DNA of 64,000 nucleotides from JBFWWP01 sp050246115 (GTDB lineage: Bacteria; Planctomycetota; UBA8108; UBA1146; JAJFFE01): contig JBFWWP010000010.1 in assembly GCA_050246115.1 (NCBI GenBank), positions 62,001 through 126,000 on the forward strand, read 5' to 3'. The notes beneath the pieces were generated by a model, which was not told the origin of the DNA, did no database searches, and saw only the letters and a program-made list of their open reading frames with translations. Positions 1 to 9,691 of this stretch are shown in pieces. Positions within the stretch are counted from its first letter, which is position 1. Each line of letters begins with the position of its first letter. The position numbers and the translations under genes are program-made.

Positions 1-356
1 AGTCCCTCGATGTAGAGAGGCTCGACGCCCAGTGCCAGGCTCAGGCGCGAGCCGTCGCTGATCGATCGCAGGACTCCGGGCAGCTGTTCGAAGTATCGCG
101 CGACGAACTGATAGAGCGTGCGTCCCGCCGGTGTCGGAAGCAGGCGCCGTCCCGCGCCCTGGACCAACAGACGCACGCCGAGTTCGCGCTCGAGTTTGCG
201 GACCTGCTGATGCAGGGCGGGCTCGGTGATGGCGTACGGGAGTGCCTGTACCGCGCGCGCGAAACCTCCGTGGCGGCAGACGTGGAAGAACCCCTCGAGT
301 TGATGGAGTCGCACGTTCGGATCGGCGTGGGTCGACGGAGGTGGCTTGCGGGCCAT
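1..356 (-). CDS. LysR-family transcriptional regulator (partial, 3' end beyond window)
   Basis: The first 118 codons are visible, starting at an ATG at 356 and running leftwards off the window. The translation contains a LysR-type winged helix-turn-helix: it starts around residue 15 with RLHQLEGFFHVCRHGGF and continues through ITEPALHQQVRKLERELG and a wing with RLLPTPAGRTL, typical of the family. Position-specific features follow the family pattern F..V...GSF..A...L..T.PA.S.Q...LE..LG, except that the usual serine before the recognition helix is replaced (EPALHQQ). The effector-binding domain begins near the cut edge and its ligand cannot be told. The next gene to the right is convergent in function only by position; no target is evident. 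Confidence 0.85.
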   Translation of the reverse strand, partial: MARKPPPSTHADPNVRLHQLEGFFHVCRHGGFARAVQALPYAITEPALHQQVRKLERELGVRLLVQGAGRRLLPTPAGRTLYQFVARYFEQLPGVLRSISDGSRLSLALGVEPLYIEG

Positions 357-728
357 GGACTCGATTCCAGTTGGGTGCCCGCGTTGGTGCCGCGAACCGC
401 GCTCGACGTTACCGGGATCGACCGCCGCAGGCAACGTCACAGTCGATCGGGTACGGCAGCACAACCGAGACGCCAGCGGGGAAGTGGGTGACCCGGGTTG
501 GGTAGGGCTGACCGCGGGAGCGCTTTCGCTCCGTTCGAGACGCAGTGCGGAACCCACGCTGCCTATCGCCACCTCCGACGTGCGTGCCTTGCGCCCAGTG
601 ACCGACGCTCGGGCGAATCGGGAGGAGGGGGCGTGAGTCGGACGGAGAGGGCAGGTGAAGCGAGCTGCGAGCCGGGAGGCCCCAGAGGAACCTCCCGGCT
701 ATGACCGTCGACCGCGAACCCAGGGGTC
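357..728. other. Intergenic region, no gene seen
   Basis: 372 bases between the LysR start and the 3' end of the dockerin protein gene. Short reading frames here have no recognisable domain and overlap each other. The only structure found is the inverted repeat at 670-700, listed separately. The LysR promoter must lie in the left part, but no convincing -35/-10 pair was found. Confidence 0.5.
670..700 (-). terminator. Stem-loop after the 729-4184 gene
   Basis: A perfect 10-bp inverted repeat (AGCCGGGAGG at 670-679 and CCTCCCGGCT at 691-700) with an 11-base loop lies 29 bases past the stop codon of the secreted dockerin protein. No T-run follows, so it may be a weak or Rho-assisted terminator, or an mRNA 3'-end stabiliser. 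Confidence 0.5.
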
Positions 729-3700
729 TTACGGGCAACCCGCCATGGTCCCGTTGTAGTTCACGCAGTCGAGCGCGTCCATGCCGGTGTCCAGCCCACA
801 CATGCCGAACGGCGCCGGCAGGCCCGGGGACGGCATCCCCGGAGGCGGGAACAAGGCGCCGATCATCGCCACCGCGTCCCCGATGTTGATGCTGCCGTCG
901 TTGTTGCCGTCGCATGCGTCGCGACACGCCAAGACGTTCGGCATTCCCCCCGGTGGCGGGAACAGGTTCCCGAGCAGGTTCACCGCGTCAGCAATGTTGA
1001 AGCCACCGTCGTTGTTGCAGTCACCGCGCTTGAACATGTCGCCGACCGGGCCAGTGCGACCCAAGGCGTTCAGGTACTCGAGAGCGAGAGCATCCTGGTT
1101 GCCGCCATAGCCACCGAACTCCCACGCGGTCGAGATCATGACCCCGCCGTCCGCATGGACAGCGATGGCGCCGGTGACGTAGGCCACCTCGCCGGTCATG
1201 GTGTCGTCGCTGTTGGTCCAGATGGCCTCGACCGAAGTCACCGAAGCGTCGGTGCCGGTGATCGCCAATTGGTCCGTGAAGTCGTTGCCCGCCTGGTCCT
1301 GGGTGTAGGCCACGCCGACGTTGGCACTCAGGTCGAGGCCCGCGACAGCCGCGTTGGCGCCGTCCATTTGACCGTAGGTGTCGTCGCCGTCCACGTTGCC
1401 GGCGGCGTCGATCCCGTCGCGGTCATCGAGGAGGCTCACGACGTGCTGGAAGCCCCAGTGATCGGCGCCCTCGAAGTAGATGCTGATTCCACTGGCCGCG
1501 AGCGCCGCCAGAGCGTCGCCCTCGCCGGCCGAGATTCCGTAGTCCTCCGGGAAAGTGCCGGCCATGACCCACAGGGTCTGGACGCCGGTCAGGTCGAGAC
1601 AGCCGTCGTTGATCAACCCATCGAAGTTGGCCGGCGTAACGCGGGTCACCGTGCGGCCGTTGGCGACGAGAGCGGCCTCGAGGGCAGCGCCGCTATCGAC
1701 CAGGCCGAGGGCACCTGCGCTCTGGAGCCCTTCGAGGTGGAGGATCACGTCCTCCGTACCCGGGATCACCACTGGCGGCTGCACCGTCACCGTGCACGTG
1801 CCGGTCGCACCCATACCGCCGAGCGAGCACGCCCACTCGATGGTGTACGTGTTGGCACCGACCGCCGGACCGGCGAGCGCGAATGAGCTGGAGCCCGAGG
1901 GAGCGCTGCCGACCATGACGCCGTTCTCGAGAATGTCGTAGCCGGCAGTCGCCAGTACGTTGTCGGTCCAGTCGATCGACACCATGTCGGTGACGCAGCT
2001 GTAGGAGCAGGTCACTGCACCCAAGTCACCGCAGTCGAGAGCGATGTTGAGGGTACCGGTGCCGGCGGTCGCTGCGCTGAAACCGCCGATACGGATCAGG
2101 TAGCTGGTGCCGGCGTTGAGCGGAAACGCGATCGCCGAGAAGAAGGTCTGACAGCCGACGAGGCCAGCGCCGTCGCCGCTGCATGCCTCTTCGACGAGGC
2201 CACCGCAGCCGCCCGAGTAGATCAAGAGGTCGGTATCGAAGCTCGCCGCATCGCACGTGTCGATGAGGTAGGAACCGGTCATGGCCGGCGTGAACTCGAA
2301 CCAAACGTCCTGGTTGAACTGGCCGACGACCCCGTTACACGCCACGGTCGGACCCGGAACACCGCTGTCGGTAGCCAGGGTGGTATCGAACGCGGTAGCG
2401 CCGAGGCTCACCGAAGTCGCACCCGCGCAGTCATCGTTCGCCGGAGCGGCGCAGGCCGGAATCGCGCTGCAGTCCGGGTCGACGCAGTCCACCAAGCCGT
2501 CGAGGTCGTCGTCGAGGCCGTTGGCGCAGTCTTCAACCGCGGCGGCCGAGATGTTCAGCACGCCGTCGTTGAAGTCGCCCGGATCCCAGCTGCCGATCCG
2601 CACGAGGTAGGTCACGCCCGCGGTGAGGTTCACCGAGAGGCGCGAGTAGAACTGTTGGCAGCCGACGAGGCCCGTGCCGTCGCCGTTACAGGCGATCTGG
2701 ACGAGAGCGCCACAGGCGCCTTCGTAAAGGGCCATGTCGGTGTCCCAACCACCCGCCAGGTTGCAGGTGTTGAACTCGTGCGCCACGGTCGCTGCCGCGG
2801 TGAAGGTGTACCAAACGTCGCCGTCCATGGCGCCGAGCACTGCGCACGGCAAGGCCGGCAGCGGGTCCAGACCCGACGTCGCCCCGACGTTGGAGACTAC
2901 ATTGGTACCCAGTACGACCGGCGTGGCGCCGGTGCACTCGTCGTTTGCTGGCCCCCCGCTGCTACACTCGTCGGGTACCGCGTCGAAGTTGAGGTCGCTC
3001 GAGGTCTGGTTCACGAAGATGTCGTCCGCGTCGTAGACGCCATTGCCGTTGCAGTCGTTGTGGGGAAACCCACACGGCAAACACGGTGGGAGACCTCCGG
3101 GGAATGGGACGTTCGTGTCGACGAAGAGGGTCGTTCCCAGGCAGGCAAGGCCCGGATCCTGGCTCGTCGAGAACGTTCCTTCGATGACGATCGTAGTCTC
3201 GGACGCCGAGCCACACCCGCAGCCAGGGTACGATCGAATGCCCACGATGACGTCCACCGAACTCGACGGCGGCACCACGATGACGCCCGGCCGCGTGATC
3301 GGCGGTTGGATGAAGGTGGCGGGGTTGGGAAGGAGAATGCACCCCACGGGATCGAACTCGATCGGGAAGTCGTCGGCGGTGGGTCCAGAGATGGAGAACA
3401 CACCGTTGGTCTCGTTCATGCCCGCAGGGATCGAGGCGGGGAGACGCGCAATCTGATTCGAAGTCGCGGTGCAACTCCCGGTTGGCACGGTGAACGTCTC
3501 GACCGGATCATTGTTGGTGATGGTGTAGCGCAGGTTGACTTGGTCGCCGGGAGCGCAGCGCGGAAAGCCCCCAATGAAGCCGGTGGTGTCCAAAGTGAAG
3601 TTCAATCGCGGGACGCCGGGCTGCCCGGGTAGCTCCTCGACGATGCAAACGACTTGGTCCCCGGTTGCGGCAAGTACCATTCCATCGGAGAACGTCACGG

Positions 3701-4184
3701 TGGTCGTGGCGGTGACGCAGAAGAGGCCGAAGACACCCGGCGGCACGGCGACGGCGACCGCATACGGTGTGAACAGGCCTCGCGAGTTGCAGCCGGGCAG
3801 CGGCATGGTGCCCAATGCGCTGGCAACCGTGACCGGGGCAATGGGACTCGCGCAACCCGGAGCGCAGGGCGGAACTCCCGGACAAATCGTGACCGTCGTC
3901 GTTGCCCCGGTAACGCCAACGCCCGGCGCGCAGGTCCCACCGCAGTTGTTGCCACAAGTTACGAGGAGATTGAGGGGTACCGCGAAGCCGCCCCCGCCCG
4001 GCGGTAGCACGACGACGAGGGGGGCCGCCTTCCCTTGGACCACGGATTTGGCGCACCCCGGCAAGACCATGCAGCGCGTCGACTTGCAGGCGCTGGCCGG
4101 CTCGTGCGCGACGCCGAGGAGTACGGCAGCTACGGTTACGACGACCACGATCTTGCACACTCTTCGGGGGGCTTGGTCGCACAT
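729..4184 (-). CDS. Secreted multidomain protein with PPC-like repeats and dockerin-type C-terminus
   Basis: 1151 residues. The ATG at 4184 is preceded by AGGAG six bases upstream and starts a signal peptide (KIVVVVTVAAVLLGVAHEPA, cleavage near ASA); an upstream in-frame TTG would only add a charged, non-signal leader. After a Cys-rich N-terminal part come two pre-peptidase-C-like beta domains, each beginning NDxCxGAT and ending TYLVRIG. Between them is a MopE-like Asp-rich motif (CANGLDDDLDGLVDCVD). Then follow a fibronectin-like segment and an alpha/beta domain (about 825-1045). The dockerin-like tail starts near residue 1050 (RGDCNNDGGFNIADAVNLL, then DGNNDGSINIGDAVAMI), with Asp/Asn ligand spacing for two calcium loops. 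Function is unknown; an extracellular or cell-surface structural or adhesive role is inferred. It is divergent from the ECF sigma/kinase operon. Confidence 0.85.
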   Translation of the reverse strand: MCDQAPRRVCKIVVVVTVAAVLLGVAHEPASACKSTRCMVLPGCAKSVVQGKAAPLVVVLPPGGGGFAVPLNLLVTCGNNCGGTCAPGVGVTGATTTVTICPGVPPCAPGCASPIAPVTVASALGTMPLPGCNSRGLFTPYAVAVAVPPGVFGLFCVTATTTVTFSDGMVLAATGDQVVCIVEELPGQPGVPRLNFTLDTTGFIGGFPRCAPGDQVNLRYTITNNDPVETFTVPTGSCTATSNQIARLPASIPAGMNETNGVFSISGPTADDFPIEFDPVGCILLPNPATFIQPPITRPGVIVVPPSSSVDVIVGIRSYPGCGCGSASETTIVIEGTFSTSQDPGLACLGTTLFVDTNVPFPGGLPPCLPCGFPHNDCNGNGVYDADDIFVNQTSSDLNFDAVPDECSSGGPANDECTGATPVVLGTNVVSNVGATSGLDPLPALPCAVLGAMDGDVWYTFTAAATVAHEFNTCNLAGGWDTDMALYEGACGALVQIACNGDGTGLVGCQQFYSRLSVNLTAGVTYLVRIGSWDPGDFNDGVLNISAAAVEDCANGLDDDLDGLVDCVDPDCSAIPACAAPANDDCAGATSVSLGATAFDTTLATDSGVPGPTVACNGVVGQFNQDVWFEFTPAMTGSYLIDTCDAASFDTDLLIYSGGCGGLVEEACSGDGAGLVGCQTFFSAIAFPLNAGTSYLIRIGGFSAATAGTGTLNIALDCGDLGAVTCSYSCVTDMVSIDWTDNVLATAGYDILENGVMVGSAPSGSSSFALAGPAVGANTYTIEWACSLGGMGATGTCTVTVQPPVVIPGTEDVILHLEGLQSAGALGLVDSGAALEAALVANGRTVTRVTPANFDGLINDGCLDLTGVQTLWVMAGTFPEDYGISAGEGDALAALAASGISIYFEGADHWGFQHVVSLLDDRDGIDAAGNVDGDDTYGQMDGANAAVAGLDLSANVGVAYTQDQAGNDFTDQLAITGTDASVTSVEAIWTNSDDTMTGEVAYVTGAIAVHADGGVMISTAWEFGGYGGNQDALALEYLNALGRTGPVGDMFKRGDCNNDGGFNIADAVNLLGNLFPPPGGMPNVLACRDACDGNNDGSINIGDAVAMIGALFPPPGMPSPGLPAPFGMCGLDTGMDALDCVNYNGTMAGCP

Positions 4185-4545
4185 GGGTCTCTCCTGTTCT
4201 CCAGCTTCAGACTCGGGTCGAGTGCTTGGCGGCTGCCGCGACTCCGTTGCATCCGGACTCTCGCGACTGATAATTGCATGAGCGAACGAGCCCGGGCATG
4301 ACTCCAATCGTCACGAGCGCGCACACACCCCAGGCGTGCGGTTCCGCCGCCGGGGTCGTTCGTCGTTTGCCCATTGTCGGTGCGAATTCGAGGACCGAGT
4401 GTTTCACAGCCGGTCGTCGAACAGACAGGCGCCGAATTCGCGTCAACCGGGCAGAGTTTTTCTGAGTTTCGCGGCAAGGCGAAGCTCGCGTGGGGCGCTG
4501 TCCGTGGAGCAGCGCTTGGGCTCGATGCGAAGTGCGAGGTGGACA
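4185..4545. other. Divergent intergenic region
   Basis: 361 bases between the divergent dockerin protein gene and the ECF sigma gene, so it should hold both promoters. A short inverted repeat around CAGAGTTTTTCTGAG near 4450-4465 is the only structure noticed. No convincing sigma-70 promoter was found, which would fit ECF-dependent transcription, though that is not shown. Confidence 0.4.
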
Positions 4546-5124
4546 GTGGACTCGAACCCGAGTGAGCTGACAGCGTTGCTACGAGCGTTTACGGCAGGCG
4601 ACCGCGCTGCCGAAGAGCAGCTGTTTCGCTCGGTTTACGACGAGCTCTCGCGGATGGCACATCAGCAGCTTCGCGGCGAGCGGGCCGGCCACTCGCTCCA
4701 AACCACGGCGCTCGTGAACGAGGCCTACCTGCGCTTGGCGGACGGTTCATGGGATCGCAGCTGGCACTGTCGGCGGCAGTTCTTCTGGGCCGCAGCCGAG
4801 TCGATGCGTCGGATCTTGGTCGATCGAGCTCGGCGAGCGGGTCGCGCGAGACGCGGTGGGGCTTGGAAGCGGGTGAATCTGGACCCGGAGTGCTTCCCCA
4901 GCCAGTGCGACGAGGAACTGCTCGCCCTCGATGAGACCATCGCGAAGCTGGAGGCCCTCGACCCACGCAAGGCGCACATCGTGAAGCTGAGGTACTTCGT
5001 AGGGCTCACTGTGGAGGAGACGGCCGAGATCGTGGCGGTGAGCCCACGCACGGTCAAGGAAGAGTGGCGGATCGCCCGGCTTTGGCTCCGGCGTGAGATC
5101 GCCGGCAAGGATGGATCGGGGTGA
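4546..5124 (+). CDS. ECF sigma factor (TIGR02999-like)
   Basis: 192 residues from a GTG at 4546, preceded by GAGGTGG; an in-frame ATG at 4525 lacks a ribosome-binding site. Region 2 is seen in LFRSVYDELSRMAHQQLRGE and in TALVNEAYLRLAD, the hallmark stretch of the planctomycete/acidobacterial TIGR02999 ECF group. Region 4 is KAHIVKLRYFVGLTVEETAE followed by VSPRTVKEEWRIARLWLRRE, a helix-turn-helix that should contact the -35 element. The gene overlaps the following Ser/Thr kinase by about 30 bases, so the two are translated from one mRNA. The kinase probably controls sigma activity, since no anti-sigma gene is present. This pairing is known for several planctomycete ECF groups, but the target promoters are unknown. 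Confidence 0.9.
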   Translation: MDSNPSELTALLRAFTAGDRAAEEQLFRSVYDELSRMAHQQLRGERAGHSLQTTALVNEAYLRLADGSWDRSWHCRRQFFWAAAESMRRILVDRARRAGRARRGGAWKRVNLDPECFPSQCDEELLALDETIAKLEALDPRKAHIVKLRYFVGLTVEETAEIVAVSPRTVKEEWRIARLWLRREIAGKDGSG

Positions 5125-7315
5125 AGCGCTCGTGGACGCCGGACGTTGGATCGAGGTCGAGGAGATCCTGAAGCAGGTGCTGCGGCTACCGCCTGCTGAG
5201 CGCAGTCGCTTCCTCGCGCAGCGGTGCGTCGCCAGTGACGAAGTCTTGCGTGACGTGGAATCGCTCCTCCAACACGACTTCGAAGGCGACGAGTCTCTGC
5301 CGGGTGAGACTCTTCGCCGATCCTGTGGCGCAGCGCCGCTCGCTGTCGGTGACCACTTTGGCAGCTATCGGATCCTCGGGGTGCTTGGCTCCGGGGGTAT
5401 GGGCGTCGTCTATCTGGCGGAGCAGAGGTCTCCGCGCCGCCGAGTCGCTCTGAAGCTGATCGCTCCGGGGCGCAGTTCTCCCCAGGCGGTGCGGCGCTTT
5501 GGTCTCGAGAGCGAAGCGCTCGGCAAGCTCGATCACCCGGCGATTGCACGCATCTTCGAATCGGGAACGGAAGATGTGGATGGGGTGTGTTGTCCCTTCA
5601 TCGCCATGGAGTACATCGATGGAATGACGCTTCGCGAGCACCTCGCGCAGCGGGTTGTGCCGCTGGGGGACCGCGTTCGGCTGGCTGCGACGATATGCGA
5701 GGCTGTGCAGCACGCGCATGCGAACGGCGTGGTCCACAGAGACCTCAAGCCGCAGAACATCCTCATCGACGCGCTGGGCCAGCCACACATAGTAGACTTC
5801 GGACTCGCTCGGCTCCTCGGCGAGGATCAAGCTCCTCGAACCGAAACCGGTTGCCTCATGGGCACCGTGAGCTACATGAGCCCGGAGCAGTGCCGCGGCG
5901 ACCCTGGGAGAATCGACTCGCGCACCGATGTCTACTCGTTAGGAGTGATACTGTACGAAGTGCTTGCGGGGAGTGGCCCGTTCGAGAGTCGCGGAGCGTC
6001 GCTTGCAGAGACTGTGCGCAGGATTTGCGAAACCTCGCCGGTGCCCCTCAGCGCGGTGAACCCCGAGTGTCGCGGTGACCTCGATATCGTGGTCTTGCAT
6101 GCGCTCGAGAAGGACCCAGACCAGCGCTACGCGACCGCAGCCGAACTGGCGGGGGACCTGCGCCGGTGGCTTTCGCACGAGCCGATCTCAGTGCGCGGAG
6201 TCAGCTCGTTCTATCGGGTTTCTCGGTGGGCTCGGCGGCACCGCGGTCGGGTCGCAGCCGGGATTGCCATTGTGGGCGCCACCGCTTGGATGGGGGTCGT
6301 TTCCTGGATCGCTCAGCTCGACCGCATGCAGCAGCAGGAGGAGAGCCTGAGTTTCCTGAATTCTCTGCTCGCGCCGCGACCCACGTGGCAACGCGAGATG
6401 TCCTATGTGGATCTCTTGAAGCTCGTCGGACCAGAGATCGATCGATTGCCGGTCGCCGATGGACGGATTCGCGCCACCTTGCACGAGCGGCTCGGAGTCG
6501 CGTTCTGGGCGCTCACGCAGTATGACGAAGCGCGCAAGCACCTTGGTTTTGCCTATGAGCTCAGTCGCGAAGGCGGATCTCGTTCCGAACTCACCACACT
6601 GCGAGTCGCGAACATTCTCGGCGACGTGCTGAAGGAAGCGGGGGATTTTGCTGCTGCCGAGGCCTTGGCCCGGGAGTGGCTCGACCGCAACCGCCGTTCG
6701 TCCTTTTCGGACCACGAGAGCGCGATTCGCTTTGCGACGAACCTCGGGGATGCGCTCGCTGCGCGAGGGGAGCGCGACGCGGCGCTGACCTGCTACCGGG
6801 AGGTCGTCGACCAGGCGCGACGGATACTAGACCAGTCGCACCCCGATCGAGCCGAAGTCATCAACAGTCTTGCGCGCCTCCTGCTCGACCGGGAGGAGTG
6901 GGGCGAGGGAGCGGCGTTGGCACGGGAGGCCCTGGACTTGCAGCTGGCGGCCCAAGGGGCGAGCAACCCTGGGACTCTGCGGGCCCAGACCACCCTGGGT
7001 CGGGGGCTGCTCGGGTTGGGTCTAGTCGACGAGGCCACGTGGCACCTGGAGACGGCCGATGCCACCCTGCGGGCCACGCTGGGGTCGCGGTGCCTAGATT
7101 CCCTGGAGGCGCGGACCCATTTGGCCCGGCTGCGACGGATCCAGGGGCGCGACGCAGACGCGGACGCAATGCTCCGGGGTGTCTCGCTAGACGCCGAACG
7201 AATGTTCCCACCGGAGAGTTGGCAGCGCCTCCGGTATCGCGACGTGGCTTCGACTCAGTCGAGCGGAGGTTCGTCGTGGGCTCAACCCACAGCTGGACGG
7301 AGGGAAGCGGAGTGA
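5093..7315 (+). CDS. Membrane Ser/Thr protein kinase with TPR-like repeats
   Basis: 740 residues from the ATG at 5093; a second ATG at 5111 is equally possible. A short helical N-terminus (about 1-85) precedes a Hanks-type kinase domain (about 90-365). Visible motifs are the glycine loop GSGGMGVVYLAE, VALKLI (ATP lysine near 121), HRDLKPQN (catalytic loop), VDFGLAR (metal Asp) and GTVSYMSPEQ (activation segment), so it should be active. One transmembrane helix (GIAIVGATAWMGVVSWIAQL, about 385-405) is followed by about 320 residues of alpha-helical TPR-like repeats (ANILGDVLKEAGDFAAAEAL and similar). This puts the repeats outside the cytoplasmic membrane if the kinase is inside. It overlaps the sigma gene upstream and ppgK downstream, forming one operon. 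Confidence 0.9.
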   Translation: MRSPARMDRGEALVDAGRWIEVEEILKQVLRLPPAERSRFLAQRCVASDEVLRDVESLLQHDFEGDESLPGETLRRSCGAAPLAVGDHFGSYRILGVLGSGGMGVVYLAEQRSPRRRVALKLIAPGRSSPQAVRRFGLESEALGKLDHPAIARIFESGTEDVDGVCCPFIAMEYIDGMTLREHLAQRVVPLGDRVRLAATICEAVQHAHANGVVHRDLKPQNILIDALGQPHIVDFGLARLLGEDQAPRTETGCLMGTVSYMSPEQCRGDPGRIDSRTDVYSLGVILYEVLAGSGPFESRGASLAETVRRICETSPVPLSAVNPECRGDLDIVVLHALEKDPDQRYATAAELAGDLRRWLSHEPISVRGVSSFYRVSRWARRHRGRVAAGIAIVGATAWMGVVSWIAQLDRMQQQEESLSFLNSLLAPRPTWQREMSYVDLLKLVGPEIDRLPVADGRIRATLHERLGVAFWALTQYDEARKHLGFAYELSREGGSRSELTTLRVANILGDVLKEAGDFAAAEALAREWLDRNRRSSFSDHESAIRFATNLGDALAARGERDAALTCYREVVDQARRILDQSHPDRAEVINSLARLLLDREEWGEGAALAREALDLQLAAQGASNPGTLRAQTTLGRGLLGLGLVDEATWHLETADATLRATLGSRCLDSLEARTHLARLRRIQGRDADADAMLRGVSLDAERMFPPESWQRLRYRDVASTQSSGGSSWAQPTAGRREAE

Positions 7316-8064
7316 CGACGAGTTCATCGAAGCCGGCCACGACTGGGGCGTTGCCCAAGACCAACGATGGGCCCTGTACGCTGACCGTCGACATCGGGGG
7401 CACCGGAATCAAGATGTTGCCGATCGACCCCAACGGGCAACCCAAAGGTGACCGCGTGCGGGAGCTCACGCCGGTGCCAGCGCCGCCATCGGCAGTCATG
7501 GATGTGATCGGCGCCATGCTCGCGGAGCAGGCCAACTACGATCGGGTATCGGTCGGGTTTCCCGGCGTCGTGCTTCATGGGGTGGTACGAACCGCGCCGA
7601 ACCTCGGCACCGAAGCCTGGCGCAACTTCGACCTTCAGCGGGCGGTTGCGACGCTCGCCGGCAAGCCGACCCGCGTGCTCAACGACGCCGACTTGCAGGG
7701 CTACGGCGTCATCCACGGCCGCGGCGTCGAACTGGTCTTTACCCTCGGGACCGGGCTGGGAACTGCGCTCTTCACCGACGGACGCCTGATTCCCAACGTC
7801 GAGATCGGGCATCACCCGGTCCGTAAGAAGCTCACCTACGAGCAGCTGGTGTCAAACGCCATGCTCGAACGCGTGGGGAAGAAGCAGTGGCGCGAGAACG
7901 TCTGGGAGGTCGTGGCGAGCCTCGAGCCGATCTTCAACTTCGAGACCCTGCACATCGGCGGCGGCAACGCCAAGAAACTCAAAGGCCCGTTCCCGCCCAA
8001 CGTCCGCATCTTCGACAGCGCCGAGGGTCTGGCCGGCGGCGTGCGCCTCTGGCGCGACCTGTAG
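7312..8064 (+). CDS. ppgK: ROK-family polyphosphate glucokinase
   Basis: 250 residues. The GTG at 7312 overlaps the kinase stop by four bases (GTGA) and has GGAGGG eight bases upstream, so translation is coupled. The sequence shows the ASKHA fold of polyphosphate-dependent glucokinases: TVDIGGTGIKMLPID (phosphate 1), VGFPGVV, NDADLQGYG (catalytic Asp), FTLGTGLGTALF (phosphate 2), and the ROK segment EIGHHPVRKKLTYEQ. The length matches the family (about 250). It should phosphorylate glucose with polyphosphate and possibly ATP, feeding glycolysis. Its place behind a sigma factor and kinase is unusual and may only reflect operon packing. Confidence 0.85.
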   Translation: MTTSSSKPATTGALPKTNDGPCTLTVDIGGTGIKMLPIDPNGQPKGDRVRELTPVPAPPSAVMDVIGAMLAEQANYDRVSVGFPGVVLHGVVRTAPNLGTEAWRNFDLQRAVATLAGKPTRVLNDADLQGYGVIHGRGVELVFTLGTGLGTALFTDGRLIPNVEIGHHPVRKKLTYEQLVSNAMLERVGKKQWRENVWEVVASLEPIFNFETLHIGGGNAKKLKGPFPPNVRIFDSAEGLAGGVRLWRDL

Positions 8065-8149
8065 CCGCCGGCAGCCCCTGAGCGGTCACACACCGCGACC
8101 TCGTTCGCGCGCCCGCAGAATCTCCTGACGAGATCGGACGGAGCCTCCG

Positions 8150-9691
8150 TCAACAGCTTGGTTGCTGGACGCAACCGAGCACATCGGGAGTCGGGTCGAT
8201 TCCGCAGTCGGGTCCCGGTGGCGGCAAAGGGATACCCCCACCAAACAAGAACCCTAGTTGGAACACGGCGTCGGCCACATCGAGAGAGCCGTCGTCGTTC
8301 GCGTCTCCGGCTCCCCGGCAAGCGGGTGAAGGACCTTGACTGAACAGGAAGGTGAGCAAGTACACCGAGTCCGCGATGTCTCGCGTCCCATCGCCGTTCA
8401 CGTCGCCGCGGCGAAAGAGGTTCACCAACGGAACCTGGAAGTAGAGATCGGTGCCCGTGCAATGGCCCACCAGAGCGTCGAGGAGCCCGTCTCCATCGAA
8501 ATCGGCGATCGCGGCGTCGTAGGTTCCGAAGTCCTGAGCAATGGTCGGGGTCGGATGCGGATCGAAGAGCACGGGAACTCCTCCGTTGTCCACGTTGCGC
8601 AAGAAGGCCAGGCGCCGGGTGCAACCGGAGACGTCGGTGTCCTGATCGCACACCACGACATCGTTTCGAGAGTCCCCGTCGAGATCCACGATAGAGATGT
8701 TCCCCACGAATCCGGCGGTCAGCGGACTCCCATTCACCTGCGTCGTCTGCCACTGGATCGGGATCGCTCCAGGCGCCGATTGGTTGACTTGGTAGCGGTC
8801 TTGTCCGTCTTGACCCACGTAGACATCGTTCAGCCCGTCGCCGTCGAGATCGCCGACGGCGAAGCCGTACGTGTCGACGACGTTCAGATTCTGAGTCAGC
8901 GAGAACGATCCGCCGCCCTGGTTGTACGCCACGTTCAGCGCTCCGTTGGTGTTCTTCAAGATCTCAGGCGCGCCGTCACCGTTGAGGTCGGCCACGCGCA
9001 CTCGGGTGTTGAACGCGGACAGTGCGAAGGTGCCCGGGAGCAAGTTGGTCTGGTCGGAGAAGAATCCGAACCCATCGTTTAGGAACAGATGGTCTTCGAT
9101 CAGGCTGTTGTAGTCACCCATGTACAAGTCGGGGAAGCCGTCGCCATTCACGTCGCCAGCGTCGATCGCGCACGACTTCGGACCCTGGCTCGGAGCAGCG
9201 AGCAAAGTCGGAAGCCGCCCGAACACCTCGATGTAGCCCAACCAGGTCGAAGTTCCCGGATCGAGACCCTGGTTGAGGAAGACCCGCGGTTGCTCGCCGA
9301 CTCCAGCGTTGTCCGCGGTGGCGATCACCAGATCGAGCCAGCCATCATCATTGATGTCGACGGCGACCACGTCGCGGGCGTTGTCGGGAGTCAGGAACCC
9401 GGGGGCGAGCGCCGCAGTCTGATCGGTGAGCATGCCATTCTCGTTGACGAACAGCACGTTCGGCATGGGACCATCGACGGTGTAAGGCGCCTTACGTACG
9501 GAGACCACGTCGGGGTCCCCGTCCTGGTCGAAGTCGCCGACCGCGTAGTCCTTCTCCGCGACGTCCAGTTCGCCGATGTTGGGGTCGGCGACCAAGTGGG
9601 TCCCGGTCACGCGAGTCCAGTCCAACCATTGTCCGTGGACCGATTGTGTCGCCGCCGCCAGGAATCCGAGGAGCAGGAGTTTCCGGAACAC
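8150..9691 (-). CDS. Secreted VCBS/FG-GAP repeat protein with dockerin-type tail
   Basis: 513 residues. The start is a GTG at 9691 preceded by AAGGAGG and followed by a clear signal peptide (FRKLLLLGFLAAATQSVHG). The body carries repeated calcium-binding beta-propeller blades of the VCBS/FG-GAP type, for example YAVGDFDQDGDPDVVSV, VDINDDGWLDLVIAT, AGDVNGDGFPDLYMGDYNS and FAVGDLDGDGLNDVYVGQ, about seven in all. The C-terminal 88 residues form two dockerin-like loops (RGDVNGDGTRDIADSVYLL and GDANDDGSLDVADAVFQL) and end with Cys-containing DCGIDPTPDVLGCVQQPSC. It probably folds as an extracellular propeller; its ligand is unknown. It is convergent with ppgK. Confidence 0.85.
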   Translation of the reverse strand: MFRKLLLLGFLAAATQSVHGQWLDWTRVTGTHLVADPNIGELDVAEKDYAVGDFDQDGDPDVVSVRKAPYTVDGPMPNVLFVNENGMLTDQTAALAPGFLTPDNARDVVAVDINDDGWLDLVIATADNAGVGEQPRVFLNQGLDPGTSTWLGYIEVFGRLPTLLAAPSQGPKSCAIDAGDVNGDGFPDLYMGDYNSLIEDHLFLNDGFGFFSDQTNLLPGTFALSAFNTRVRVADLNGDGAPEILKNTNGALNVAYNQGGGSFSLTQNLNVVDTYGFAVGDLDGDGLNDVYVGQDGQDRYQVNQSAPGAIPIQWQTTQVNGSPLTAGFVGNISIVDLDGDSRNDVVVCDQDTDVSGCTRRLAFLRNVDNGGVPVLFDPHPTPTIAQDFGTYDAAIADFDGDGLLDALVGHCTGTDLYFQVPLVNLFRRGDVNGDGTRDIADSVYLLTFLFSQGPSPACRGAGDANDDGSLDVADAVFQLGFLFGGGIPLPPPGPDCGIDPTPDVLGCVQQPSC

